From an uncultured Stenotrophomonas sp. (GTDB lineage Bacteria > Pseudomonadota > Gammaproteobacteria > Xanthomonadales > Xanthomonadaceae), in assembly GCA_913775725.1 (NCBI GenBank), contig CAJYNG010000006.1:19063-83062 (forward strand): a stretch of DNA of 64,000 nt, read 5' to 3'. The first letter of the stretch is position 1. Every line of letters starts with the position of its first letter. Positions 48,720 to 59,055 of the stretch are shown one piece after another. The notes below the pieces were generated by a model that saw only the letters and a program-made list of their open reading frames with translations, was not told where the DNA came from and did not search any database. Made by a program: the position numbers and the translations under genes.

Positions 48720-48920
48720 ATGGCGAAGCCCATTCCGCTGCACCCCAAGCATCCCGAGCGCATCTGCTGGGGCTGTGACCGCTACTGCGCAGCCGACGCG
48801 CTGGCCTGCGGTAATGGTTCTGGTCGCACCCAGCATCCGATCGAGACGCAGGGCGAAGACTGGTATATCGCCTGGGGCATCGAGCCCAATCCGGACCGGC
48901 CGTCGCAGGCAAAACGTTGA
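48720..48920 (+). CDS. DUF3079 family small protein
   Basis: 66-residue protein with conserved cysteines in HPERICWGCDRYC and one more in LACGNG, arranged like a small metal-binding site. It matches the short DUF3079 family of proteobacteria; function unknown. The ATG follows GAGGA, though at a rather long distance. It lies between xerC and hslV. Confidence 0.75.
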   Translation: MAKPIPLHPKHPERICWGCDRYCAADALACGNGSGRTQHPIETQGEDWYIAWGIEPNPDRPSQAKR

Positions 48921-49093
48921 ACGACAGGCGTTCCACGTTCGGGCGGCGGGGGCCACGCGCATTGCGATGCGCTCGTTGAAAAGGCGCCTGCCTGTCCATG
49001 GGGCGCCGCCAAGCGCTGAACGGCAGCCATCCGCACAGGCTTGATCGCACCCGGCGCTGTCCCCATGTCCCGTGAACAGCTATCGGAGGCCGC

Positions 49094-49645
49094 ATGGACC
49101 CCAGTCAGAATCCCAACGTTTTCCACGCCACCACCATCGTCTGCGTCCGTCGCGGCGAGCACGTGGCCATTGCCGGCGACGGCCAGGTCACGCTGGGCCA
49201 CACCGTGATGAAGGGCAATGCGCGCAAGGTGCGCCGCCTCGGTCGTGATGGCCAGGTGCTGGCCGGCTTCGCCGGTGCCGCCGCCGATGCCTTCACCCTG
49301 TTCGAGCTGTTCGAAGCCAAGCTGGAAAAGCACGGCCAGCTGCAGCGCGCTGCGGTCGAACTGGCCAAGGATTGGCGCACCGAGCGCCGCCTGGGCAAGC
49401 TCGAGGCCCTGCTGGCAGTGGCCGACAAGGAAACCTCGCTGATCATCAGCGGCACCGGTGATGTGATCGAACCGGAGGACGGCATCATCGCCATCGGTTC
49501 CGGTGGTTCCTATGCACTGTCGGCCGCCCGTGCGCTGATGGCGCACACCGAGCTGGACGCGCGCACCATCGCCAGCGAAGCGATCGGCATTGCCGGCGAC
49601 ATCTGCATCTACACCAACCGCAACGTGGTGGTCGAGGAGCTGTGA
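49094..49645 (+). CDS. hslV: HslV proteasome-like peptidase subunit
   Basis: Protease chamber of the HslUV (ClpQY) machine. 183 residues. The mature N-terminus should be Thr13 ([25 protein letters not shown]); E. coli has only the initiator Met before this Thr. Here a 12-residue stretch, [12 protein letters not shown], precedes it, and there is no alternative start codon just before the Thr, so a propeptide is implied. Paired with hslU downstream across two SMAG palindromes. Confidence 0.96.
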   Translation: MDPSQNPNVFHATTIVCVRRGEHVAIAGDGQVTLGHTVMKGNARKVRRLGRDGQVLAGFAGAAADAFTLFELFEAKLEKHGQLQRAAVELAKDWRTERRLGKLEALLAVADKETSLIISGTGDVIEPEDGIIAIGSGGSYALSAARALMAHTELDARTIASEAIGIAGDICIYTNRNVVVEEL

Positions 49646-49655
49646 TCGCTCTTCT

Positions 49656-49713
49656 GTAGTGCCGAGCCATGCTCGGCAGGGCTGCCCGTCAGCCGAGCAT
49701 GGCTCGGCTCTAC
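49656..49713. repeat. inverted SMAG pair inside the hslVU operon
   Basis: Direct copy GTAGTGCCGAGCCATGCTCG (49656-49678) and inverted copy ending GGCTCTAC (49691-49713). They can form two hairpins or one long stem in the mRNA, 10 bp after hslV and 26 bp before hslU. Confidence 0.85.
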
Positions 49714-49739
49714 ATGCATCTGAATTCGTGAGCACATCC

Positions 49740-51113
49740 ATGTCGAAGATCGAAGTTTCCTCCGCCACCATGACCCCGCGCGAGATCGTGCAGGAACTGG
49801 ACCGGCATATCGTGGGCCAGCACGACGCCAAGCGCGCCGTAGCCATCGCCCTGCGCAACCGCTGGCGCCGCATGCAGCTGGTGCCGGAGCTGCGCAATGA
49901 AGTGATGCCGAAGAACATCCTGATGATCGGCCCGACCGGCGTCGGCAAGACCGAGATCGCGCGCCGCCTGGCCACGTTGGCCAACGCACCGTTCGTGAAG
50001 GTTGAAGCCACCCGCTTCACCGAAGTCGGCTACGTCGGCAAGGACGTCGAGCAGATCATCCGCGACCTGGCCGATACCGCCGTCAAGCTCTATCGCGAAC
50101 AGGCCAAGGTGCGCGTGCGTACCCAGGCCGAAGAACGTGCGGAAGACCGCATCCTCGATGCACTGCTGCCGCGCCGCAGCGGTGGCATCGGTTTCGATCC
50201 GGAAGTTGCGCGCAACGAACCGTCGGCGCAGGACAACGAGACCCGCATCAAGTTCCGCAAGATGCTGCGCAACGGTGAGCTGGACGAGCGCGAGATCGAG
50301 CTCGACCTGGCCGCCAACGTCAGCATGGACATCATGACCCCGCCGGGCATGGAGGAAATGGGCCAGCAGCTGAAGTCGATGTTCGCCAACCTCGGCGGCG
50401 GCGCCAAGGCGCACAAGCGCACGCTGACCATCAAGGCCGCGCGTCCGCTGCTGGTGGAAGAAGAGGCTGGCAAGCTGGTCAACGAAGACGACATCCGCAC
50501 GGCGGCAATCGAGGCCTGCGAGCAGCACGGCATCGTCTTCATCGACGAGATCGACAAGGTCGCCAAGCGTGGCGACAACGTGGGCGGCGGCGATGTCTCC
50601 CGCGAAGGCGTGCAGCGCGACCTGCTGCCGCTGGTGGAAGGCTCCAACGTGTCCACCAAGTACGGCACGATCAAGACCGACCACATCCTGTTCATCGCCT
50701 CCGGCGCGTTCCACCTGGCCAAGCCCAGCGACCTGATTCCGGAGCTGCAGGGTCGTTTCCCGATCCGCGTGGAACTGGGGGCGCTGAGCAAGAACGATTT
50801 CGTGCGCATCCTGACCGAGCCGAAGGCCGCGCTGACCAAGCAGTACGAAGCGCTGCTGGCCACCGAGGGCGTCAAGGTCAGCTTCACTGCCGATGCCATT
50901 GATCGTCTGGCCGAGATCGCCTTCCAGGTGAACGAGCGGCAGGAGAACATCGGTGCCCGTCGCCTGCATACGGTGCTGGAGCGCCTGCTGGATTCGCTCA
51001 GCTACGAGGCACCGGACCGCGACGGCGAGACCCTGGCCATCGACAGTGCCTATGTCGATGCGCATCTGGGTGAGCTGGTGCAGGATCCAGACCTGAGCCG
51101 CTACATCCTGTAA
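49740..51113 (+). CDS. hslU: HslU unfoldase ATPase
   Basis: AAA+ ring that unfolds proteins into HslV. The 457 residues have Walker [10 protein letters not shown], the pore motif GYVGKDVE, the intermediate I-domain (about 110-230), Walker [12 protein letters not shown] and the C-terminal SRYIL that docks into HslV. The start is [27 protein letters not shown]. It is followed by a repeat and a strong terminator. Confidence 0.97.
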   Translation: MSKIEVSSATMTPREIVQELDRHIVGQHDAKRAVAIALRNRWRRMQLVPELRNEVMPKNILMIGPTGVGKTEIARRLATLANAPFVKVEATRFTEVGYVGKDVEQIIRDLADTAVKLYREQAKVRVRTQAEERAEDRILDALLPRRSGGIGFDPEVARNEPSAQDNETRIKFRKMLRNGELDEREIELDLAANVSMDIMTPPGMEEMGQQLKSMFANLGGGAKAHKRTLTIKAARPLLVEEEAGKLVNEDDIRTAAIEACEQHGIVFIDEIDKVAKRGDNVGGGDVSREGVQRDLLPLVEGSNVSTKYGTIKTDHILFIASGAFHLAKPSDLIPELQGRFPIRVELGALSKNDFVRILTEPKAALTKQYEALLATEGVKVSFTADAIDRLAEIAFQVNERQENIGARRLHTVLERLLDSLSYEAPDRDGETLAIDSAYVDAHLGELVQDPDLSRYIL

Positions 51114-51121
51114 TACCCGAT

Positions 51122-51159
51122 GGGGTCGGATCCCTCGCCGTGGCGAGGGCTCTGACCCC
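51122..51159. repeat. 38-bp imperfect palindrome, GGGGTCGGATCC family
   Basis: GGGGTCGGATCCCTCGCC and complement AGGGCTCTGACCCC with mismatches. A further member of the family at 33799, 36635 and 43212. Confidence 0.75.
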
Positions 51160-51169
51160 ACCCGCTGCA

Positions 51170-51204
51170 ACACAAAAGGCCGCCGAAAGGCGGCCTTTTG
51201 TGTT
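51170..51204. terminator. bidirectional terminator between hslU and the oxidoreductase
   Basis: ACACAAAAGGCCGCC-GAAA-GGCGGCCTTTTGTGT; A-tract and T-tract on both sides serve both convergent genes. Confidence 0.9.
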
Positions 51205-51209
51205 GGCGG

Positions 51210-52202
51210 TCAGTGCGGGTGCCGGGCGCGGTAGGCCTGCAGCACCTGGTCGATCACCGCACTGGTGCGGGCGGCGCTGGTGCCGGTGGAAGGCGAACGG
51301 CCGTTGCCGCGCAGTTCGTCCACGAGGGAGCCGATCAGCGGCTGCTGGACCGATGGCGGGTTCGGGATATCGAACGTCTGCATACCGGCTTCGGTTTCCA
51401 GCACCACTGGAACATCCTCGAAGGTGGCAAAGCGCAGCTGCCCGCGGTCGCCGGTGATCTCGATCTCATCCTGGTGGCGGAAAGCGCAGAAACTCCACTG
51501 CGCGATGCCATGCGCGCCCCTTCCGGTGCGGAAGCACATCGAGACGCAGTCCTCGGCGGCATAGGCGCCGGTCAACGAACTGGCCAGGCCACGCACATCG
51601 CTCAGCGGCCCCAATAGATGGTCGAGCAGATCCAGGGTATGCGAGCCCAGATCGACGAACAGCCCGCCGCCGGCGATCGCCGGATTGGTCCGCCAGAAGT
51701 CCGGCGATGCGGCATTCGCCGAATGCGGCCGATGCAGGGTCGCGCGCACGCTGCGCGGCATTCCGATCGCGCCGCTGTCCAGCAGCTGCTTCACCTGTGC
51801 GAAGCGGGGCAGGGCGCGGCGGTAATAGGCCACGAACACGGGCACGCCGCGGCGTGCGCTGGCCTCCAGCACGCGTTCGCATTCCGCGTGATCCATGGCC
51901 ATCGGCTTTTCGATGTAGACCGGCTTGCCCGCGGCTATCGCCTGCAGCGCGTACTGCATGTGTGTGGAGGGCGGCGTTGCGACGTACACCGCGTTCACTT
52001 CCGGATCGGCGATGAGCGCATCGGCGTCCGCGTACCAGCGGGGAATGGCATGGCGCCGTGCGTAATCTTCAGCCAACGCCGCATTGCGGCGCATGACCGC
52101 TGCCACCCGTGAGCCGGGTGTGCTGGCCAGGGCGGGGCCGCTCTTCTTCTCGGTGACGCTGCCGCAGCCGATGAAGCCCCACACCACGTTGTCCAGAATC
52201 AT
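51210..52202 (-). CDS. Gfo/Idh/MocA family oxidoreductase
   Basis: 330-residue NAD(P)-dependent oxidoreductase. Rossmann motif WGFIGCGSVTEKKSGPAL at the N-terminus, the EKP motif in PVYIEKPMAMD, and a C-terminal half with GGGLFVDLGSHTLDLLDHLLGP, whose His is a usual active-site residue. The substrate, probably a sugar or inositol derivative, is unknown. The ATG follows GAGGAC. It lies 45 bp beyond smeT in the same direction but is probably unrelated to efflux. Confidence 0.9.
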   Translation of the reverse strand: MILDNVVWGFIGCGSVTEKKSGPALASTPGSRVAAVMRRNAALAEDYARRHAIPRWYADADALIADPEVNAVYVATPPSTHMQYALQAIAAGKPVYIEKPMAMDHAECERVLEASARRGVPVFVAYYRRALPRFAQVKQLLDSGAIGMPRSVRATLHRPHSANAASPDFWRTNPAIAGGGLFVDLGSHTLDLLDHLLGPLSDVRGLASSLTGAYAAEDCVSMCFRTGRGAHGIAQWSFCAFRHQDEIEITGDRGQLRFATFEDVPVVLETEAGMQTFDIPNPPSVQQPLIGSLVDELRGNGRSPSTGTSAARTSAVIDQVLQAYRARHPH

Positions 52203-52247
52203 GGGTCTGTCCTCACATGTGTGCCGGGGTGGCGGCAGCGACGCCAC

Positions 52248-52907
52248 TCACGCTTCCGGCAACGGCTCGGGCACCGTTCCAGGCACGAACACGCCGTCCT
52301 TCACGTAGGCAGCCAGGGTCATGTCCAGTGCGAGCATGCCGTCGCGCTTGAGGTCCATCAGTTCCGGTTCGACCATCGCCCCGTGCAGCACGCCCAGCAC
52401 GGTGGCGTGCAGCATGCGTGCGGCGATCTTGGGGTCGGCGCCTTCGCGCAGCTGGCCCAGATCGCGGGCGCGGCGCAGGGCGCGCTCCATCCGGTCCAGC
52501 GCATCGCGGAAACCGGCCTGCTGCATTTCGGTCAGCACCTTGGTGTCGGCCGACGCATCGCTGCGCAGCATGATCTCCATGGTCTTGCGCAGGCGCTCGT
52601 CTTCGGACAGCTCGATGAACGAGTGGATCATCACCGCGCGCAGGTCGTGCACCGGGGTGTCGCGCTGGTCGGTGGAGGTGCGCTCCAGTTCCTGCATGAA
52701 GGGCAGGTGCACCCGTTCGACGATCGCGGCCAGCACCTCGCTCTTGTTCTTGAAGTGCCAGTACACCGCGCCACGGGTATAGCCGGCGCGGGCGCCGATC
52801 ATCTCCAGCGTGGTACGGGCCACGCCGTGTTCATGGAAGCAGGCTTCGGCGGCGTCAAGGATGCCTTCCCGGGTTGCCTGGGTGTCCTCTTTGGTCTTGC
52901 GGGCCAT
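52248..52907 (-). CDS. smeT: TetR-family repressor of SmeDEF
   Basis: 219-residue TetR regulator. N-terminal helix-turn-helix (about 30-52, TLEMIGARAGYTRGAVYWHFKNKSEV) and a helical ligand-binding domain with FMQELER and VLGVLHGAMVEPELMDL. Sequence style and position, divergent from smeDEF over a 226-bp region carrying the known 28-bp operator, identify SmeT. In S. maltophilia, loss-of-function smeT mutations give SmeDEF overproduction and multidrug resistance. The reading frame here is intact, with no insertion. Confidence 0.95.
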   Translation of the reverse strand: MARKTKEDTQATREGILDAAEACFHEHGVARTTLEMIGARAGYTRGAVYWHFKNKSEVLAAIVERVHLPFMQELERTSTDQRDTPVHDLRAVMIHSFIELSEDERLRKTMEIMLRSDASADTKVLTEMQQAGFRDALDRMERALRRARDLGQLREGADPKIAARMLHATVLGVLHGAMVEPELMDLKRDGMLALDMTLAAYVKDGVFVPGTVPEPLPEA

Positions 52908-52950
52908 GGGTAGGGTACGAGTGCGGGTGAAACGTGGCTGAATTGTACCG

Positions 52951-52978
52951 GTTTACAAACAAACAAGCATGTATGTAT
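52951..52978. promoter_or_regulatory. SmeT operator
   Basis: Pseudo-palindrome beginning GTTTACAAACAAACAAGCAT and ending GTATGTAT, AT-rich against a GC-rich background. It matches the 28-bp SmeT binding site described for S. maltophilia, where it overlaps the divergent smeT and smeDEF promoters. Confidence 0.85.
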
Positions 52979-53133
52979 ATTTCGCACCCATCATTCCCGT
53001 CGTGTGCGTGGCAGGCCCGTCCGGCTCCCACTACACCCGGGTGGGCGCGATCTGCGGGGCTTTCGCCGGAACACGGGGGAGAGTCGTCGTATCAGTGTCT
53101 TCTGAGATTCCTTCCTCCAAGAGCCTTTCCGTC

Positions 53134-54318
53134 ATGTTGCTGAGCCGAATCCGACCCTTTGCACTGTCGCTGGCAATCGCCGCGACCGTGGCTGCCTGCG
53201 GCGGCCAACCCCAGGCCCCCGAACAGGGCCCGGGTGACGTCACTGTGGTCACGCTGAAGTCCGAGACCGTGGGCCTGACCCGCGAACTGCCGGGCCGTAC
53301 CAATGCCTTCCTGGTTGCCGAAGTGCGCCCGCAGGTCAATGGCATCGTCGCCAAGCGCCTGTTCACTGAAGGTGGCATGGTCAAGGCCGGCGAGCCGCTG
53401 TACCAGCTCGACGACGCCAGCTACCGCGCCCAGGCCAACAACGCCCGCGCCCAGCTGGCCCGCGCCGAAGCCACTGCCAATGCCGCCCGTCTGAGCGCCA
53501 AGCGCATCACCGAGCTGGCCAAGGTGGACGCGGTCAGCCAGCAGGACCTGGAAAACGCCGTGGCTGCGCAGAAGCAGGCCGAGGCTGACGTCGGCGCCGC
53601 CAAGGCCTCGCTGGATGCGGCCAACGTCACCCTCGGCTACGCCCGCATCACCGCGCCGATCAGCGGCCGCATCGGCAAGTCCAGCGTCACCCAGGGTGCG
53701 CTGGTCAACGCCGGCCAGGCCAATGCACTGGCCACCGTGCAGCAGCTGGACCCGATCTATGTCGACCTGACCCAGTCCTCGGCCGAGCTGCTGCAGCTGC
53801 GCCGCGAACTGGCCGCCGGCCGCCTGCAGGACAACCAGACCCTGCCGGTCAGCATCCTGATGGAAGACGGCAGCACCTTCGAGCACAAGGGCACGCTGGA
53901 GTTCTCCGAAGTCAGCGTCGATCCGGCCACCGGCAGCTTTGGTCTGCGCGTGAAGGTGGACAACCCGGACGGTCTGCTGATGCCGGGCATGTACGTGCGC
54001 GCGGTGATCGGCGGCGGCGTGCGCAGCGATGCGGTGCTGGTACCGATGGCCGGCATCGCCCGCGATCCGAAGGGTGACACCTCCGCGATGGTGGTCGACA
54101 AGGACAACAAGGTCGAAGTGCGCCCGGTCAAGGTCAGCCGCACGGTTGGCGACAAGTGGCTGGTCGAGGACGGTCTGAAGGCTGGCGACAAGGTCATCGT
54201 CGAAGGCCTGCAGAAGATCGGCCCCGGCATGCCGGTCAAGGCCACCGAGAAGGGCGCTGCGCCGGCCAAGCCGGCAGCCGCCGCCCAGCCTGCCGCTCCG
54301 GCCGGCGACGCGAAGTAA
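53134..54318 (+). CDS. smeD: RND efflux periplasmic adaptor SmeD
   Basis: 394-residue lipoprotein adaptor of the SmeDEF pump. Signal MLLSRIRPFALSLAIAATV with lipobox VAAC, a lipoyl domain split around a coiled-coil hairpin (about 95-165), a beta-barrel and an MP domain, and an Ala/Pro-rich tail. It links SmeE to SmeF. MLLSRIR is chosen as start because it gives the lipoprotein signal; the frame is open upstream through the operator region. It is 12 bp before smeE. Confidence 0.95.
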   Translation: MLLSRIRPFALSLAIAATVAACGGQPQAPEQGPGDVTVVTLKSETVGLTRELPGRTNAFLVAEVRPQVNGIVAKRLFTEGGMVKAGEPLYQLDDASYRAQANNARAQLARAEATANAARLSAKRITELAKVDAVSQQDLENAVAAQKQAEADVGAAKASLDAANVTLGYARITAPISGRIGKSSVTQGALVNAGQANALATVQQLDPIYVDLTQSSAELLQLRRELAAGRLQDNQTLPVSILMEDGSTFEHKGTLEFSEVSVDPATGSFGLRVKVDNPDGLLMPGMYVRAVIGGGVRSDAVLVPMAGIARDPKGDTSAMVVDKDNKVEVRPVKVSRTVGDKWLVEDGLKAGDKVIVEGLQKIGPGMPVKATEKGAAPAKPAAAAQPAAPAGDAK

Positions 54319-54330
54319 GCGGAGAACCCC

Positions 54331-57300
54331 ATGGCACGCTTTTTCATCGATCGACCCATCTTTGCATGGGTGATCGCCATCATCATCATGCTCGCCGGCG
54401 GCCTGGCCCTGTTCAAGCTGCCGGTCTCGATGTACCCCAACGTCGCACCGCCGGCGGTGGAAATCAGCGCCACCTATCCGGGTGCATCGGCCAAGGTGGT
54501 CGAGGACTCGGTGACGCAGATCATCGAGCAGAACATGAAGGGCCTTGATGGCCTGATCTACTTCTCCTCCAACAGCTCGTCCAACGGCCAGGCCACCATC
54601 ACCCTGACCTTCGAGAGCGGCACCAACCCGGACATCGCCCAGGTGCAGGTGCAGAACAAGCTGCAGCTGGCCATGCCGCTGCTGCCGCAGGAAGTGCAGC
54701 GGCAGGGCATCAACGTGGCCAAGTCCAGCTCGGGCTTCCTGAACGTCATCGCGTTCGTGTCCGAGAACGGCAGCATGGACGCCAACGACATCGCCGACTA
54801 CGTCGGTTCCAATGTCGTCGACCGTCTGAGCCGCGTGCCGGGCGTGGGCAACATCCAGGTGTTCGGTGGCAAGTACGCCATGCGTATCTGGCTGGACCCG
54901 AACAAGCTGCATACCTATGGCCTGTCGGTTGCGGAAGTGACTGCAGCGATCAAGGCACAGAACGCCCAGGTGGCCATCGGCCAGCTCGGCGGTGCGCCGT
55001 CGATCAAGGGCCAGCAGCTCAACGCCACCATCAACGCGCAGTCGCGCCTGCAGACCCCGGAACAGTTCCGCAACATCATCGTGCGCGGTGCGCAGGACGG
55101 TGCCGAGCTGCGCCTGGGTGATGTCGCCCGCGTCGAGCTGGGTGCGGAATCGTACGACTTCGTCACCCGCTACAACGGCCAGCCGGCCAGCGGCCTGGCG
55201 GTCACCCTGGCCACCGGCGCCAACGCGCTGGATACCGCCGCCGGCGTGGATGCCGCGCTGCAGGACATGAAGAGCTTCTTCCCAGCCGGGCTGAAGGCCG
55301 AGATCCCGTACGACACGACCCCGTTCGTGCGCGTGTCGATCAAGGGCGTGGTGCAGACCCTGATCGAAGCGATCGTGCTGGTGTTCGTGGTGATGTACCT
55401 GTTCCTGCAGAACTTCCGCGCCACCCTGATTCCGACCATCGCCGTGCCGGTGGTGCTGCTGGGTACCTTCGGCGTGCTGGCGATGCTGGGCTTCTCGGTG
55501 AACATGCTGACCATGTTCGCGATGGTGCTGGCCATCGGCCTGCTGGTGGACGATGCCATCGTGGTGGTGGAGAACGTCGAACGCATCATGTCAGAAGAGG
55601 GCCTATCGCCGCTGGAAGCCACCCGCAAGTCGATGGGCCAGATCACCGGTGCGCTGGTGGGTATCGGCCTGGTGCTGTCGGCGGTGTTCGTGCCGATGGC
55701 CTTCATGAGCGGCTCAACTGGCGTGATCTACCGCCAGTTCTCGGCCACGATCGTCTCGGCGATGGCATTGTCGGTGCTGGTCGCGATCGTGCTGACCCCG
55801 GCGCTGTGCGCGACCATGCTCAAGCCGCTGAAGAAGGGCGAGCACCATGTTGCCCATCGCGGCCTGGCCGGTCGCTTCTTCAACGGCTTCAACCGAGGTT
55901 TCGACCGCACCAGCGAAAGCTACCAGCGTGGCGTGCGCGGCATCATCCACCGTCCGTGGCGCTTCATGGGCATCGTGGCGGCATTGTTCGTGCTGATGGG
56001 CGTGCTGTTCGTGCGCCTGCCCAGCTCGTTCCTGCCCAACGAAGACCAGGGCGTGCTGATGGCGCTGGTGCAGGCGCCGGTGGGTGCCACCCAGGAACGC
56101 ACGCTGGAATCGATCGCGGCACTGGAAAACCACTTCCTGCAGAACGAAAAGGATGCGGTGGACTCGGTGTTCTCGGTGCAGGGCTTCAGCTTCGCCGGTA
56201 TGGGCCAGAACGCCGGCATGGCGTTCGTCAAGCTGAAGGACTGGAGCGAGCGTGACGCCAACAATGGCGTGATGCCGATCACCGGCCGTGCGATGGCGGC
56301 GCTGGGCCAGATCAAGGATGCCTTCATCTTCGCCTTCCCGCCGCCGGCCATTCCGGAGCTGGGTACCGCCTCGGGTTACACCTTCTTCCTGAAGGACAAC
56401 AGCGGCCAGGGCCACGAGGCACTGGTGGCCGCGCGCAACCAGCTGCTGGGCCTCGCCGCCGGCAGCAAGAAGCTGGCCAACGTGCGCCCGAACGGCCAGG
56501 AAGACACGCCGCAGTTCCGCATCGACATCGACGCGGCCAAGGCGACTTCGCTGGGGCTGTCGATCGACCAGGTCAACGGTACGCTGGCCGCTGCATGGGG
56601 CAGCTCGTACATCGACGACTTCGTCGATCGTGGCCGCGTCAAGCGTGTGTTCGTGCAGGCCGACCAGCCGTTCCGCATGGTGCCGGAGGACTTCGATCTC
56701 TGGTCCGTGAAGAACGACAAGGGCGAGATGGTACCGTTCAGCGCGTTCGCCACCAAGCACTGGGACTACGGTTCGCCGCGTCTGGAACGCTACAACGGTG
56801 TGTCGGCAATGGAAATCCAGGGCGAACCGGCCCCGGGTGTTGCCTCCGGTGACGCCATGGCCGAGATCGAACAGTTGGCCAAGCAGCTGCCGGCGGGTTT
56901 CGGCATCGAATGGACGGCGATGTCCTACCAGGAACGTCAGGCCGGCTCGCAGACGCCGCTGCTGTACACGCTGTCGCTGATGATCGTGTTCCTGTGCCTG
57001 GCCGCGATGTATGAAAGCTGGAGCGTGCCGACGGCGGTGCTGCTGGCGGCCCCGCTGGGCATCCTCGGCGCGGTGCTGGCCAACACCTTCAAGGGCCTGG
57101 AGCGCGACATCTACTTCCAGGTGGCGATGCTGACCACGGTGGGCCTGACCAGCAAGAACGCGATCCTGATTGTCGAGTTCGCCAAGGAGAACCTGGAGAA
57201 GGGCGCCAGCCTGATCGAGTCGATCATGCATGCCGTGCGCGACCGCCTGCGTCCGATCGTGATGACCTCGCTGGCCTTCGGCATGGGCGTGGTACCGCTG

Positions 57301-57453
57301 GCGATCTCCACCGGTGCCGGCTCCGGCGCCAAGCAGGCGATCGGCACCGGCGTGCTCGGTGGCATGATCGTCGGCACCGTGCTCGGCGTGTTCTTCGTAC
57401 CGCTGTTCTTCGTGGTGGTGCAGCGCGTGTTCAAGCGCAAATCCGCGACGTAA
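54331..57453 (+). CDS. smeE: RND multidrug efflux pump SmeE
   Basis: 1040-residue inner-membrane proton/drug antiporter of the HAE1 family, length like AcrB (1049). It begins [20 protein letters not shown] and has twelve membrane helices. The proton-relay aspartates are in helix 4, [20 protein letters not shown], and the relay Lys in [19 protein letters not shown]; two large periplasmic loops form the drug pockets. Known SmeDEF substrates include quinolones, tetracyclines, chloramphenicol and macrolides. A SMAG palindrome separates it from smeF. Confidence 0.97.
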   Translation: MARFFIDRPIFAWVIAIIIMLAGGLALFKLPVSMYPNVAPPAVEISATYPGASAKVVEDSVTQIIEQNMKGLDGLIYFSSNSSSNGQATITLTFESGTNPDIAQVQVQNKLQLAMPLLPQEVQRQGINVAKSSSGFLNVIAFVSENGSMDANDIADYVGSNVVDRLSRVPGVGNIQVFGGKYAMRIWLDPNKLHTYGLSVAEVTAAIKAQNAQVAIGQLGGAPSIKGQQLNATINAQSRLQTPEQFRNIIVRGAQDGAELRLGDVARVELGAESYDFVTRYNGQPASGLAVTLATGANALDTAAGVDAALQDMKSFFPAGLKAEIPYDTTPFVRVSIKGVVQTLIEAIVLVFVVMYLFLQNFRATLIPTIAVPVVLLGTFGVLAMLGFSVNMLTMFAMVLAIGLLVDDAIVVVENVERIMSEEGLSPLEATRKSMGQITGALVGIGLVLSAVFVPMAFMSGSTGVIYRQFSATIVSAMALSVLVAIVLTPALCATMLKPLKKGEHHVAHRGLAGRFFNGFNRGFDRTSESYQRGVRGIIHRPWRFMGIVAALFVLMGVLFVRLPSSFLPNEDQGVLMALVQAPVGATQERTLESIAALENHFLQNEKDAVDSVFSVQGFSFAGMGQNAGMAFVKLKDWSERDANNGVMPITGRAMAALGQIKDAFIFAFPPPAIPELGTASGYTFFLKDNSGQGHEALVAARNQLLGLAAGSKKLANVRPNGQEDTPQFRIDIDAAKATSLGLSIDQVNGTLAAAWGSSYIDDFVDRGRVKRVFVQADQPFRMVPEDFDLWSVKNDKGEMVPFSAFATKHWDYGSPRLERYNGVSAMEIQGEPAPGVASGDAMAEIEQLAKQLPAGFGIEWTAMSYQERQAGSQTPLLYTLSLMIVFLCLAAMYESWSVPTAVLLAAPLGILGAVLANTFKGLERDIYFQVAMLTTVGLTSKNAILIVEFAKENLEKGASLIESIMHAVRDRLRPIVMTSLAFGMGVVPLAISTGAGSGAKQAIGTGVLGGMIVGTVLGVFFVPLFFVVVQRVFKRKSAT

Positions 57454-57461
57454 GCGAAACG

Positions 57462-57485
57462 GTAGTGCCGGCCGCTGGCCGGCAT
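57462..57485 (+). repeat. SMAG-type palindrome between smeE and smeF
   Basis: GTAGTGCCGGCCGCTGGCCG, 8 bp after the smeE stop and inside the operon. It could form a hairpin that changes smeF levels relative to smeDE. Confidence 0.85.
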
Positions 57486-57525
57486 TACCTCCTGCCATCC
57501 GGCAGTACCGATGGAAGTCATTCCC

Positions 57526-58911
57526 ATGAAAAGTGCATCCCTGTTCCTTTCCATTGCCGCCGCGCTCGCGCTCGCCGGCTGCTCCACCCTGGTGCCGAAG
57601 AACACCGCTGTCGCTCCGGCGATTCCGGCACAGTGGCCGGCCGAGGCCGCGCAGGGCGAGGAGGCCGATGTCGCCGCCGTCGGCTGGCGCGATTTCTTCA
57701 CCGATGCGCGCCTGCAGCAGGTGATCGACCAGTCGCTGCAGAACAACCGCGACCTGCGTGTGGCCGTTCTCAATGTTGAACGCGCGCGCGGCCAGTATCG
57801 CGTGCAGCGCGCCGATCGCGTACCCGGCGTGGCTGTCACCGGCCAGATGGACCGCCGTGGTACCGACGCCGGTGTCACCGAGCAGTTCACCGCGGGCGTG
57901 GGTGTGGCAGAGTTCGAGCTGGACCTGTTCGGTCGCGTGCGCAACCTCAGTGAGGCGGCGCTGCAGCAGTACTTCGCCGTGGCTGCCAACCGCCGCAACG
58001 CGCAGCTGAGCCTGGTGGCCGAGACCGCGACGGCGTGGCTGACCTACGGTGCCGACGCGCAGCGGCTGAAGATCGCCGATGCCACGCTGAAGACCTACGA
58101 GGATTCGTTGCGCCTGGCCGAGGCCCGCCATGAACGTGGTGGCAGTTCGGCGCTGGAACTGACCCAGACCCGTACGCTGGTGGAAACCGCGCGCACGGAT
58201 GCCGCACGCCTGCGTGGCCAGTTGGCCCAGGACCGCAACGCGCTGGCGCTGCTGGCTGGTGGCCAGCTGGATCCGGCACTGCTGCCGGACAGCATCGAAC
58301 CGCAGCTGCTGGCGCTGGCACCGCCGCCGGCTGGCCTGCCTAGCGACGTGCTGCTGCAGCGCCCGGACATCATGGCCGCCGAACACCAGCTGCTGGCCGC
58401 AAACGCCAACATCGGTGCGGCACGCGCAGCGTTCTTCCCGAGTATCTCGCTGACTGGCAGCATCGGCAGTGGTTCGAACGAACTGTCCAACCTGTTCGAC
58501 AGTGGCACCCGCGTATGGAGTTTCCTGCCGAAGATCACCCTGCCGATCTTCCAGGGCGGCAAGCTGCGCGCCAACCTGGCCATCGCCAACGCGGATCGTG
58601 ATATCGCACTGGCGCAGTACGAGAAGTCGATCCAGGTGGGCTTCCGCGAAACCGCCGATGCGCTGGCGTTGAATGTCAGCCTGGACGAGCAGGTGAGTTC
58701 ACAGCAGCGCCTGGTGGAAGCGGCCGAACAGGCCAACCGCCTGTCGCAGGCACGCTACGACGCGGGGCTGGACAGCTTCGTCACCCTGCTCGATGCGCGG
58801 CGTACCGCCTACAACGCGCAGCAGACCCAGCTGCAGGCCCAGCTGGCGCAGCAGGCCAACCGCATCACCCTGTACAAGGTGCTGGGTGGCGGCTGGCACG
58901 AGCGCGGGTAA
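57526..58911 (+). CDS. smeF: outer-membrane efflux channel SmeF
   Basis: 461-residue TolC/OprM-type lipoprotein. Signal MKSASLFLSIAAALAL with lipobox LAGC, then two OEP repeats rich in coiled coil (VAVLNVERARGQYRVQRAD; ETADALALNVSLDEQVSSQQRLVEAAEQANRLSQARYDAGL). It completes the SmeDEF tripartite pump. This Met is preferred over one five codons earlier because GGAAG lies before it and it begins the signal peptide. Confidence 0.96.
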   Translation: MKSASLFLSIAAALALAGCSTLVPKNTAVAPAIPAQWPAEAAQGEEADVAAVGWRDFFTDARLQQVIDQSLQNNRDLRVAVLNVERARGQYRVQRADRVPGVAVTGQMDRRGTDAGVTEQFTAGVGVAEFELDLFGRVRNLSEAALQQYFAVAANRRNAQLSLVAETATAWLTYGADAQRLKIADATLKTYEDSLRLAEARHERGGSSALELTQTRTLVETARTDAARLRGQLAQDRNALALLAGGQLDPALLPDSIEPQLLALAPPPAGLPSDVLLQRPDIMAAEHQLLAANANIGAARAAFFPSISLTGSIGSGSNELSNLFDSGTRVWSFLPKITLPIFQGGKLRANLAIANADRDIALAQYEKSIQVGFRETADALALNVSLDEQVSSQQRLVEAAEQANRLSQARYDAGLDSFVTLLDARRTAYNAQQTQLQAQLAQQANRITLYKVLGGGWHERG

Positions 58912-58923
58912 GCAGCGCTTCTG

Positions 58924-59037
58924 GTAGGTGCCAACCTTGGTTGGCACAGGGCCAGCCGCCTGCGCTGACGCATCCGTGCCAACCAAGGTTGGCACCTACC
59001 CTGATGATCCAAGGTAGTGCCGGCCGCTGGCCGGCAT
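58924..59037. repeat. three SMAG-type palindromes after smeF
   Basis: GTAGGTGCCAACCTTGGTTG (58924-58946), an inverted copy ending GGCACCTAC (58976-58999), and a third of the GCCGGCC type at 59014-59037. The first two are fully complementary and can form a long stem. Confidence 0.85.
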
Positions 59038-59055
59038 TGTCATTTCAGGGGGCCG

